Shown in pieces: positions 1-12,425 of a stretch of 64,000 nucleotides of DNA. A program made the translations under genes and the position numbers. Each line of letters opens with the position of its first letter. Within the stretch, counting starts at the first letter, position 1. A model generated the notes under the pieces. The model searched no databases. It was not told where the DNA came from and worked only from the letters and a program-made list of their open reading frames with translations. Source of the stretch: Bradysia coprophila (taxonomy: Eukaryota; Arthropoda; Insecta; Diptera; Sciaridae); assembly GCF_014529535.1 (NCBI RefSeq), contig NW_023503941.1, forward strand, positions 158,645 to 222,644, in the 5' to 3' direction.

Positions 1-660
1 TCTTCAATTTTCCATAATTAGTGATCCTTAATTAGTAATCATCCGTCCATAATTCCTTTCGCCTTCTCGCTCGTCCGTCGCCATGTAAAATAAGCATCTA
101 AACACTAACGCTAAATTAAGTTGGAAAGCCGTCCGTTGCTGGTGCAATGAAATATTATATTATATTTGTAATTTGTATTTTTTGAATAATAAAGTTCGTT
201 AAGTTAAGTTAAGTCATCCGTCCATAATATTTAAATGATTCAAAGTTATTTGTAAGCTAAATTTTGGTAAAATAAAATTTCAAGAAAAAAAGAATAAATA
301 ATTTTTAATTATACATAAAATATGTCCTCAATTGTCCTTTCCTTCCGGACCTACTCTTACTTCACGTATTGTTAGTTAAAAATGTTATTTTAGAACAAAA
401 GAAATGGTTAAGCTTAAAGCTTTACATCGCTGTTTCATACATATTGTTGTCTAATGGATTTTTAATTAAACCAAAAATTTGTCCTTTCTAAGTACATTCG
501 ACTAAGTATTTTTTTTCAAATTATTTATTTCACACGCAGAATGCGTCACCACAAGAGATATCAGTTACTTTGTAAGTTATAACACAAAGAGGTGCGTCAC
601 CTTCACCCTGATTTTATATAATATTGACAATTATGACGCTTTTTTTATGAGATAAATATT
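1..660 (+). repeat. Flank of composite satellite block, copy 1
   Basis: AT-rich sequence that recurs with small changes at 41230-41858, in the same position before the other satellite array. It includes a pair of GCGTCACC-type motifs around 543-600. No gene is visible. In copy 2 this segment is the spacer between inverted satellite arms; here the left arm would lie before the window start. Confidence 0.85.
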
Positions 661-3600
661 TCATGTACTGATGTTGAAAAGATTGTTCACAGTTCGAGCG
701 CACTTGGGAACTGCCCCAAGCCCTGCCTGTGCCCTCTTTTCTTCCCGTAGGAATCGGCGAGGAGTTAGGTCCGAAATGTGGCAACTTTAAGGAGAGTTTG
801 CTTATAACTGATACACAATGATCGTATAAACAGTTTCTCATTGCCTAACAAGGAGTTAGGTTAATTGATCACCTATCGAATGATCGCTAACCGAAAGAAA
901 TTCAAAACTAATGTGAACTATATACAACGTATACCGGCGGCAATGAGTGGTAAAATAAGACACATTCGCTACACATGTATGTGCTATGCAAATGGATCAA
1001 GTAAGGACACCTATCTTACCAATACCGGCGGCAATGAGTGGTAAAACAAGACACATTCGCTACACACTTATGTGCTATGCAAATGGATCAAGTAAGGACA
1101 CCTATCTTACCAGTGGAAAGTTCACATTAGATTCGAATTTCTTTGTAAAATTAGCTGTTACACATCGATGGGTGACAGAGAAATGACAACAGATGGTGTT
1201 GTCCCGGCCCAGACATCCGTTATCATTTCTCTGATGGCTTACAATTGACCTAACGTTGCGTCCTATCTACCCCACCTAATGTGGCAATTTAAGGAGAGTT
1301 TGCTTATAACTGATACACAATGATCGTATAAACAGTTTCTCATTGCCTAACAAGGAGTTAGGTTAATTGATCACCTATCGAATGATCGCTAACCCGAAAG
1401 AAATTCAAAACTAATGTGAACTATATACAACGTATACCGGCGGCAATGAGTGGTAAAACAAGACACATTCGCTACACATGTATGTGCTATGCAAATGGAT
1501 CAAGTAAGGACACCTATCTTACCAATACCGGCGGCAATGGAGTGGTAAAACAAGACACATTCGCTACACACACTTATGTGCTATGCAAATGGATCAAGTA
1601 AGGACACCTATCTTACCAGTGGAAAGTTCACATTGGATACGAATTTCTTTGTAAAATTAGCTGTTACACATCGATGGGTGACAGGAGAAATGACAACAGA
1701 TGGTGTTGTTCCCGGCCCAGACATCCGTTAATCATTTCTCTGATGGCTTACAATTGACCTAACGTTGCGTCCTCTATCTACCCACCTAATGTGGCAATTT
1801 TAAGGAGAGTTTGCTTATAACTGATACACAATGATCGTATAAACAGTTTCTCATTGCCTAACAAGGAGTTAGGTTAATTGATCACCTATCGAATGATCGC
1901 TAACCGAAAGAAATTCAAAACTAATGTGAACTATATACAACGTATACCGGCGGCAATGGAGTGGTAAAATAAGACACATTCGCTACACATGTATGTGCTA
2001 TGCAAATGGATCCAAGTAAGGACACCTTATCCTTACCAATACCGGCGGCAATGAGTGGTAAAAACAGAACACATTCGCTACACACTTATGTGCTATGCAA
2101 AATGGATCAAGTAAGGACACCTATCTTACCAGTGGAAATTCACATTAGATACGAATTTCTTTGTAAAATTAGCTGTTACACATCGATGGGTGACAGAGAA
2201 ATGACAACAGATGGTGTTGTCCCGGCCCAGACATCCGTTTATCATTTCTCTGATGGCTTACAATTGACCTAACGTTGCGTCCTATCTACCCCACCTAATG
2301 CTGGCAATTTTAAGGGAGAGTTTGGCTTATAATGATACACAATGATCGTATAAACAGTTTCTCATTGCCTAAACAAGGAAGTTAGGTTAATTGATTCACC
2401 TATCGAATGATCGCTAACCCGAAAGAAATTCAAAACTAATGTGAACTATATACAACGTATACCGGCGGCAATGAGTGGTAAAACAAGACACATTCGCTAC
2501 ACATGTATGTGCTATGCAAATGGATCAAGTAAGGAACCTATCTTACCAATACCGGCGGCAATGAGTGGTAAAACAAGACACATTCGCTACACACTTATGT
2601 GCTATGCAAATGGATCAAGTAAGGACACCTATCTTACCAGTGGAAAGTTCACATTAGATTACGAATTTCTTTGTAAAATTAGCTGTTACACATCGATGGG
2701 TGACAGAGAAATGACAACAGATGGTGTTGTCCCGGCCCAGACATCCGTTATCATTTCTCTGATGGCTTACAATTGACCAACGTTGCGCGTCCTATCTACC
2801 CCACCTAATGTGGCAATTTTAAGGAGAGTTTGCTTATAACTGATACAAATGATCGTAATAAACAGTTTCTCATTGCCTAACAAGGAGTTAGGTTAATTGA
2901 TCACCTATCGAATGATCGGCAACCCGAAAGAAATTCAAAAACTAATGTGAACTATATACAACGTATACCGGCGGCAATGAGTGGTAAATACAGACACATT
3001 CGCCTACACATGTATGTGCTATGCAAAGTGGATCAAGTAAGACACCTATCTTACCAGTGGAAAGTTTCATCATTAGATTCGAATTTCTTTGTAAAATTAG
3101 CTGTTACACATCGATGGTGACAGAGAAATGACAACAGATGGTGTTGTCCCGGCCCAGACATCCGTTATCATTTCTCTGATGGCTTACAATTGACCTAACG
3201 TTGCGTCCTATCTACCCCACCTAATGTGGCAATTTTAAGGAGAGTTTGCTTATAACTGATACACAATGATCGTATAAACAGTTTCTCATTGCTAACAAGG
3301 AGTTAGGTTAATTGATCACCTATCGAATGATCGCTAACCCGAAAAGAAATTCAAAACTAATGTGAACTATATACAACGTATACCGGCGGCAATGAGTGGT
3401 AAAATAAGACACATTCGCTACACATGTATGTGCTATGCAAATGGATCAAGTAAGGACACTTATCTTACCAATACCGGCGGCAATGAGTGGTAAAACAAGA
3501 CACATTCGCTACACACTTATGTGCTATGCAAATGGATCAAGTAAGGACACCTATCTTACCAGTGGAAAGTTCACATTAGATACGAATTTCTTTGTAAAAT

Positions 3601-6600
3601 TAGCTGTTACACATCGATGGGTGACAGAGAAATGACAACAGATGGTGTTGTCCCGGCCAGACATCCGTTATCATTTCTCTGATGGCTTACAATTGACCTA
3701 ACGTTGCGTCCTATCTACCCCACCTAATGTGGCAATTTTTAAGGAGAGTTTGCTTATAACTGATACACAATGATCGTATAAACAGTTTCTCATTGCCTAA
3801 CAAGGAGTTAGGTTAATTGATCACCTATCGAATGATCGCTAACCCGAAAGAAATTCAAAACTAATGTGAACTATATACAACGTATACCGGCGGCAATGAG
3901 TGGTAAAATAAGACACATTCGCTACACATGTATGTGCTATGCAAATGGATCAAGTAAGGACACCTATCTTACAATACCGGCGGCAATGAGTGGTAAAACA
4001 AGACACATTCGCTACACACTTATGTGCTATGCAAATGGATCAAGTAAGGACACCTATCTTACCAGTGGAAAGTTCACATTAGATACGAATTTCTTTGTAA
4101 AATTAGCTGTTACACATCGATGGGTGACAGAGAAATGACAACAGATGGTGTTGTCCCGGCCCAGACATCCGTTATCATTTCTCTGATGGCTTACAATTGA
4201 CCTAACGTTGCGTCCTATCTACCCCACCTAATGTGGCAATTTTAAGGAGCGTTTGCTTATAACTGATACACAATGATCGTATAAACAGTTTCTCATTGCC
4301 TAACAAGGAGTTAGGTTAATTGATCACCTATCGAATGATCGCTAACCCGAAAGAAATTCAAAACTAATGTGAACTATATACAACGTATACCGGCGGCAAT
4401 GAGTGGTAAAATAAGACACATTCGCTACACATGTATGTGCTATGCAAATGGATCAAGTAAGGACACCTATCTTACCAATACCGGCGGCAATGAGTGGTAA
4501 AACAAGACACATTCGCTACACACTTATGTGCTATGCAAATGGATCAAGTAAGGACACCTATCTTACCAGTGGAAAGTTCACATTAGATACGAATTCTTTG
4601 TAAAATTAGCTGTTACACATCGATGGGTGACAGAGAAATGACAACAGATGGTGTTGTCCCGGCCCAGACATCCGTTATCATTTCTCTGATGGCTTACAAT
4701 TGACCTAACGTTGCGTCCTCTCTACCCACCTAATGTGGCAATTTTAAGGAGAGTTTGCTTATAACTGATACACAATGATCGTATAAACAGTTTCTCATTG
4801 CCTAACAAGGAGTTAGGTTAATTGATCACCTATCGAATGATCGCTAACCCGAAAGAAATTCAAAACTAATGTGAACTATATACAACGTATACCGGCGGCA
4901 ATGAGTGGTAAAACAAGACACATTCGCTACACATGTATGTGCTATGCAAATGGATCAAGTAAGGACACCTATCTTACCAATACCGGCGGCAATGAGTGGT
5001 AAAACAAGACACATTCGCTACACACTTACGTGCTATGCAAATGGATCAAGTAAGGACACCTATCTTACCAGTGGAAAGTTCACATTAGATTCGAATTTCT
5101 TTGTAAAATTAGCTGTTACACATCGATGGGTGACAGAGAAATGACAACAGATGGTGTTGTCCCGGCCCAGACATCCGTTATCATTTCTCTGATGGCTTAC
5201 AATTGACCCAACGTTGCGTCCTATCTATCCCACCTAATGTGGCAATTTTAAGGAGAGTTTGCTTATAACTGATACACAATGATCGTATAAACAGTTTCTC
5301 ATTGCCTAACAAGGAGTTAGGTTAATTGATCACCTATCGAATGATCGCTAACCCGAAAGAAATTCAAAACTAATGTGAACTATATACAACGTATACCGGC
5401 GGCAATGAGTGGTAAAACAAGACACATTCGCTACACATGTATGTGCTATGCAAATGGATCAAGTAAGGACACCTATCTTACCAATACCGGCGGCAATGAG
5501 TGGTAAAACAAGACACATTCGCTACACACTTATGTGCTATGCAAATGGATCAAGTAAGGACACCTATCTTACCAGTGGAAAGTTCACATTAGATTCGAAT
5601 TTCTTTGTAAAATTAGCTGTTACACATCGATGGGTGACAGAGAAATGACAACAGATGGTGTTGTCCCGGCCCAGACATCCGTTATCATTTCTCTGATGGC
5701 TTACAATTGACCTAACGTTGCGTCCTATCTACCCCACCTAATGTGGCAATTTTAAGGAGAGTTTGCTTATAACTGATACACAATGATCGTATAAACAGTT
5801 TCTCATTGCCTAACAAGGAGTTAGGTTAATTGATCACCTATCGAATGATCGCTAACCCGTAAGAAATTCAAAACTAATGTGAACTATATACAACGTATAC
5901 CGGCGGCAATGAGTGGTAAAACAAGACACATTCGCTACACATGTATGTGCTATGCAAATGGATCAAGTAAGGACACCTATCTTACCAATACCGGCGGCAA
6001 TGAGTGGTAAAACAAGACACATTCGCTACACAACACACTTATGTGCTATGCAAATGGATCAAGTAAGGACACCTATCTTACCAGTGGAAAGTTCACATTA
6101 GATACGAATTTCTTTGTAAAATTAGCTGTTACACATCGATGGGTGACAGAGAAATGACAACAGATGGTGTTGTCCCGGCCCAGACATCCGTTATCATTTC
6201 TCTGATGGCTTACAATTGACCTAACGTTGCGTCCTATCTACCCCACCTAATGTGGCAATTTTAAGGAGAGTTTGCTTATAACTGATACACAATGATCGTA
6301 TAAACAGTTTCTCATTGCCTAACAAGGAGTTAGGTTAATTGATCACCTATCGAATGATCGCTAACCCGAAAGAAATTCAAAACTAATGTGAACTATATAC
6401 AACGTATACCGGCGGCAATGAGTGGTAAAACAAGACACATTCGCTACACATGTATGTGCTATGCAAATGGATCAAGTAAGGACACCTATCTTACCAATAC
6501 CGGCGGCAATGAGTGGTAAAACAAGACACATTCGCTACACACTTACGTGCTATGCAAATGGATCAAGTAAGGACACCTATCTTACCAGTGGAAAGTTCAC

Positions 6601-8195
6601 ATTAGATTCGAATTTCTTTGTAAAATTAGCTGTTACACATCGATGGGTGACAGAGAAATGACAACAGATGGTGTTGTCCCGGCCCAGACATCCGTTATCA
6701 TTTCTCTGATGGCTTACAATTGACCCAACGTTGCGTCCTATCTATCCCACCTAATGTGGCAATTTTAAGGAGAGTTTGCTTATAACTGATACACAATGAT
6801 CGTATAAACAGTTTCTCATTGCCTAACAAGGAGTTAGGTTAATTGATCACCTATCGAATGATCGCTAACCCGAAAGAAATTCAAAACTAATGTGAACTAT
6901 ATACAACGTATACCGGCGGCAATGAGTGGTAAAACAAGACACATTCGCTACACATGTATGTGCTATGCAAATGGATCAAGTAAGGACACCTATCTTACCA
7001 ATACCGGCGCAATGAGTGGTAAAACAAGACACATTCGCTACACACTTATGTGCTATGCAAATGGATCAAGTAAGGACACCTATCTTACCAGTGGAAAGTT
7101 CACATTAGATTCGAATTTCTTTGTAAAATTAGCTGTTACACATCGGGGTGACAGAGAAATGACAACAGATGGTGTTGTCCCGGCCCAGACATCCGTTATC
7201 ATTTCTCTGATGGCTTACAATTGACCTAACGTTGCGTCCTATCTACCCCACCTAATGTGGCAATTTTAAGGAGAGTTTGCTTATAACTGATACACAATGA
7301 TCGTATAAACAGTTTCTCATTGCCTAACAAGGAGTTAGGTTAATTGATCACCTATCGAATGATCGCTAACCCGTAAGAAATTCAAAACTAATGTGAACTA
7401 TATACAACGTATACCGGCGGCAATGAGTGGTAAAACAAGACACATTCGCTACACATGTATGTGCTATGCAAATGGATCAAGTAAGGACACCTATCTTACC
7501 AATACCGGCGGCAATGAGTGGTAAAACAAGACACATTCGCTACACAACACACTTATGTGATATGCAAATGGATCAAGTAAGGACACCTATCTTACCAGTG
7601 GAAAGTTCACATTAGATTCGAATTTCTTTGTAAAATTAGCTGTTACACATCGATGGGTGACAGAGAAATGACAACAGATGGTGTTGTCCCGGCCCAGACA
7701 TCCGTTATCATTTCTCTGATGGCTTACAATTGACCTAACGTTGCGTCCTATCTACCCCACCTAATGTGGCAATTTTAAGGAGAGTTTGCTTATAACTGAT
7801 ACACAATGATCGTATAAACAGTTTCTCATTGCCTAACAAGGAGTTAGGTTAATTGATCACCTATCGAATGATCGCTAACCCGAAAGAAATTCAAAACTAA
7901 TGTGAACTATATACAACGTATACCGGCGGCAATGAGTGGTAAAACAAGACACATTCGCTACACATGTTTGTGCTATGCAAATGGATCAAGTAAGGACACC
8001 TATCTTACCAATACCGGCGGCAATGAGTGGTAAAACAAGACACATTCGCTACACAACACACTTATGTGATATGCAAATGGATCAAGTAAGGACACCTATC
8101 TTACCAGTGGAAAGTTCACATTAGAATCGAATTTCTTTGCAAAATTAGCTGTTACACATCGAAGGGTGACAAATTTCCCTAACGTGATGTCCTAT
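661..8195 (+). repeat. ~505-bp satellite array, copy 1 (about 15 units)
   Basis: Tandem units of about 500-510 bp. The landmark before TATACAACGTATACCGG recurs near 918, 1425, 1929, 2443, 2949, 3367, 3870, 4373, 4872, 5378, 5881, 6390, 6894, 7394 and 7904. Most units contain two ~90-bp sub-repeats (TACCGGCGGCAATG to CACCTATCTTACC), each carrying an ATGCAAAT octamer; the unit at 2949 has one sub-repeat and is about 418 bp. A near-palindromic stretch lies in the second half of each unit. Units from about 1500 to 3300 carry many single-base insertions and deletions, while units after 3870 are almost identical. The short frames in it start at non-ATG codons or break between units, so I read it as non-coding satellite. 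Confidence 0.95.
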
Positions 8196-8519
8196 CCTTC
8201 GCTAAATTATTCATAACTAACTAAACCCTACAAATACCCTACTCTACCCCTCTGCGTTTTCACGGGCTTGGGACCGTTAAATAGCATGTGAAGCGTGCTA
8301 TTTAGCCGCATTACTAGATATTGCTGTCATTCAAGCGACCAACATTAAAACCTAGAGCGCAATATAAGTATACACACAACACATATCAACTAGCATAGCA
8401 AACAATATCAGCACAACCAAACATACCACACAGTGCAACAATTCTCTTCTGTATCCTTATTATACATGAGTGGCTCTCCGGATAACAAAAACAGCAGTAC
8501 TTTGCTTTGATTGGTTTAC
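8196..8519 (+). repeat. Spacer between the two satellites, copy 1
   Basis: Non-repetitive linker that also occurs between the arrays of copy 2 (46926-47246). It holds a short hairpin, TAAATAGCA/TGCTATTTA, at 8278-8304. No coding potential seen. Confidence 0.8.
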
Positions 8520-10490
8520 TCTTTGACAGCTGATCACCGACTAAAGTATGTCCTTGTTTCGGCAGAGATGTTTACTCTTTGACAGAAAATCATCGACTAA
8601 AGTATGTCCTTGTTTTGGCAGAGATGTTTACTCTTTGACAGCCAATCATCGACTTAAGTATGTCCTTGTTTTCAGAGATGTTTACTCTTTGACAGCCAAT
8701 CATCGACTGAAGTATAACATTGTTTTGACAGAGATGTTTTCTCTTTGACAGCCAATTATCGACTAAAGTATGTCCTTGTTTTGGCAGAGATGTTTACTCT
8801 TTGACAGCCAGTCATCGACTGAAGTATACCATTGTTTTGGCAGAGATGTTTACTCTTTAACAGACAATCATCGACTGAAGTATGTCCTTGTTTTGGCAGA
8901 GATGTTTACTCTTTGACAGCTGATCACCGACTAAAGTATGTCCTTGTTTTGGCAGAGATGTTTACTCTTTGACAGCCAATCATCGACTGAAGTATACCAT
9001 TGTTTTGGCAGAGATGTTTACTCTTTGACAGCCAATCATCGACTGAAGTATACCATTGTTTTGGCAGAGATGTTTACTCTTTGACAGCCAATCATCGACT
9101 GAAGTATAACATTGTTTTGACAAAGATGTTTTCTCTTTGACAGCCAATCATCGACTAAAGTATGTCCTTGTTTTGGCAGAGATGTTTACTCTTTGACAGC
9201 CAATCATCGACTAAAGTATGTCCTTGTTTTGGCAGAGATGTTTACTCTTTCACAGCTGATCACCGACTAAAGTATGTCCTTGTTTTGGCAGAGATGTTTA
9301 CTCTTTGACAGCCAATCATCGACTGAAATAAACCATTGTTTTTCAGAGATGTTTACTCTTTGACAGACAATCATCGACTGAAGTATGTCCTTGTTTTGGC
9401 AGAGATGTATACTCTTTGACAGCCAATCATCGACTGAAATAAACCATTGTTTTTCAGAGATGTTTACTCTTTGACAGCCAATCATCGACTGAAGTATACC
9501 ATTGTTTTGGCAGAGATGTTTACTCTTTGACAGACAATCACCGACTAAAGTATGTCCTTGTTTTGGCAGAGTTGTTTTCTCTTTGACAGCCAATCATCGA
9601 CTGAAGTATACCATTGTTTTGGCAGAGATGTTTACTCTTTGACAGACAATCATCGACTGAAGTATGTCCTTGTTTTGGCAGAGATGTTTACTCTTTGACA
9701 GCCAATCATCGACTAAAGTATGTCCTTGTTTTGGCAGAGATGTTTACTCTCTGACAGCCAATCATCGACTGAAGTATAACATTGTTTTTCAGAGATGTTT
9801 ACTCTTTGACAGACAATCACCGACTAAAGTATGTCCTTGTTTTGGCAGAGATGTTTACTCTTTGACAGCCAGTCATCGACTGAAGTATACCATTGTTTTG
9901 GCAGAGATGTTTACTCTTTGACAGACAATCATCGACTGAAGTATGTCCTTGTTTTGGCAGAGATGTTTACTCTTTGACAGCCAATCATCGACTAAAGTAT
10001 GTCCTTGTTTTGGCAGAGATGTTTACTCTCTGACAGCCAATCATCGACTGAAGTATAACATTGTTTTTCAGAGATGTTTACTCTTTGACAGACAATCACC
10101 GACTAAAGTATGTCCTTGTTTTGGCAGAGATGTTTACTCTTTGACAGCCAATCATCGACTAAAGTATGTCCTTGTTTTGGCAGAGATGTTTACTCTCTGA
10201 CAGCCAATCATCGACTGAAGTATAACATTGTTTTTCAGAGATGTTTACTCTTTGACAGACAATCACCGACTAAAGTATGTCCTTGTTTTGGCAGAGATGT
10301 TTACTCTTTGACAGCCAGTCATCGACTGAAGTATACCATTGTTTTGGCAGAGATGTTTACTGTTTGACAGCCAATCATCGACTGAAGTATACTATTGTTT
10401 TGGCGGAGGTGTCTACTCTTTGAGAGCCAATCATCGACTGAATGTCCTTGATTTGGCAGAGATGTTTACTCTTTGACAGCTCATCACAGA
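8520..10490 (+). repeat. 56-bp satellite array, copy 1 (about 35 units)
   Basis: Tandem units of 56 bp with landmarks AGAGATGTTTACTCTTTGAC, then AGCCAATCA or a variant, then CGACTRAAGTAT. A longer period is visible: a variant block starting at 9664 recurs at 9943 (279 bp, five units) and again at 10110 (167 bp, three units). Many units match the CCAAT-box consensus RRCCAATSR. The frames that run through it are by-products of the repeat. Confidence 0.95.
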
Positions 10491-10653
10491 TTGAAGTTAG
10501 TTTATAGCATATCAAAAACTAAATTATTGTATCGGTGATAGTGATTTAAGATGCTTAGGAAGTTTAAGAATGAAAAATAAGCTGATCAAAATTACATTGC
10601 AATAATTGTCAGTCAAGGGACCTGACCCACACAAAAGGTGGGACCTAGTTTTT
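10491..10653 (+). repeat. Tail of composite block, copy 1
   Basis: Shared with 51001-51158. Both copies end with a small CCCAC/GTGGG hairpin, then ACCTAGTTTTT, after which the two loci diverge completely. This marks a sharp shared boundary. Confidence 0.8.
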
Positions 10654-12072
10654 CGATAGGTGGCCGAAATTTTTCCAGCCGAAATTAAAATTCAAAATAA
10701 ATAAAGTGATTCGAACTGAACAGATTGTAGCGTGTAACATGGTTCACAATAGAATTACCAAATAGATGTGAAAATTGCCAACCCGAAGCGAAGCCGAGGT
10801 TGACAACACATCGTATATCAGCAAAATTACAGCAAGAAAGTTTCCACTCAAACATTTTCAAATAAATTCATAGTGACAGCATTTGCATGCTCTCATGTCT
10901 CTGGTATATTCATTTCATCAACCATTTTGTCTTTCTCTTTTGACTCTTTTCAGTTCATTTTATTAAACGAAAAAGTATAAACAGATTTTGTGCAGAAAAT
11001 AAATTGAAATTGTTAAATGTTTGAGTGAAAAGTTATGCTGTAGAAATATGGAAAATTTATCACTTACTCAATATTATTGATAAATTATTGAGGTATCATA
11101 TTGAAATGTGTGTTATAATGAGCACGAGCAATATTTTAATTTCAAGACTCAAGACGGAATTTGTGCTACATAGTTATAGTAATGCGGAAAATGTTTGTTT
11201 TTAGTTTTCCACAAATCCCATTTAAATGACCATTGATGACTCGAGCAATACTTAATTATTCCGTTAAATCGGCAATTCTACTTCTATCTGTTAAAAATAA
11301 CAATAAATGGCAAAGTTTTCATTTGTCTAGAAATGTTCCACAACTCCCACATAAATTGACATTAATTCAATATTTTGATCATTTAATGATGTGGCTAGCC
11401 TATATATATACATTCCATAATTGAAGACAAAAAATAAATAAATGTTTGAGCGCCTTTTCAATTTTATGTATGTATTATGCATGGTGTAGGTGATCAGGGA
11501 GTATTTGCTGAGATGTTGAATTGTTATCTGAAAAATATCGCCTCTCCGTTACAATTATTTTAGTCTAATAAAAAAAATTTCATCGATTTTATAATTAAGA
11601 ATTTTCTTCAATGCAAAATCAAAAAGGTGATATGTCTTTTTACCAGTTCTAAAACAGTTTTCAATTACATATTCAAATATTGATGTCTTCGCGTATCGAT
11701 TTCTAATTTACAACGCAATTTTTAGTGTTTATTTTCGATACTTTGCTGAATCGAAAATTTAGCGCCAGTTTTATTTCTACTGTTCATGTACGCCAGAATC
11801 ATTTTTTTAAAAATTCATTTTCAGTGTCGATGTCGGTTCTTTCAATTGTTTTTTCTTATTCAAAAACTAGATTTTTCGTTTGTTTGTATAGAATTGATCA
11901 TTGCGTTATCAGATTAGATAAGAACATACATTTTAATGACAACAGTCGTTCAAACAGCTAATTGTAATGAGTTGAGCACTTTAATTTCCGATTATTTTTG
12001 AATGAAATTTTGCAATACGAAAAGAATGATTATTCACCAAGGGGAGACTCACTCACTCCAGTAAATCGCAAA
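10654..12072. other. Intergenic, no gene recognised
   Basis: AT-rich unique-looking sequence. Short frames at 11233-11424 and 11725-11961 have no recognisable product, no good start context and no splice partner I could identify. Confidence 0.5.
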
Positions 12073-12201
12073 CACGGTAGTGTAAAATAAACCAGGCATG
12101 AGAGCTTGATTTGACGATAGACATGGACCTGAGTTCATTTTCATACAGTGTATTAGGTCCCTTAAATGAACTGCTTCTGTCTGGTTTATTTACTCTGCCA
12201 T
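12073..12201. mobile_element. MITE of the CACGACAG family, copy 1
   Basis: Inverted termini resembling CACGGTAGTGTAAAATAAAC on the left and CTGGTTTATTTACTCTGCC on the right. Related termini flank 35088-35230 and 58237-58552. It lies about 225 bp upstream of the Cdc14 start codon, so it is in or next to the promoter. Confidence 0.6.
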
Positions 12202-12425
12202 GCAATAAAGTCAAAAATGTCGCTTTTATGAAATTTGCACCACCTTGGATCAGCTTGCGATTCACTTGATTTACTGACTCCGAAGTGAGCTCCCTCTCGA
12301 TAATCACAATTCGATAGACGGATCGTCCGTCGCGGATACGAAGAGACAATACAGCCAAATTTATTTCTTTTTTAAGGCGAAGGAAAAAAATGAAATAAAC
12401 TTTGGAAAAACTGTGAACATTACGT

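Noticed and set aside
9664..10367. 85-codon frames in the 56-bp array
   Set aside because: The unit length is not a multiple of three and the frames are just readings through successive repeats, on both strands.
8520..10490. CRISPR array
   Set aside because: The repeat units are contiguous with no unique spacers, and the genome is eukaryotic.
12053..12358. 101-codon minus-strand frame upstream of Cdc14
   Set aside because: Runs through a MITE and the Cdc14 promoter region; no recognisable domain.
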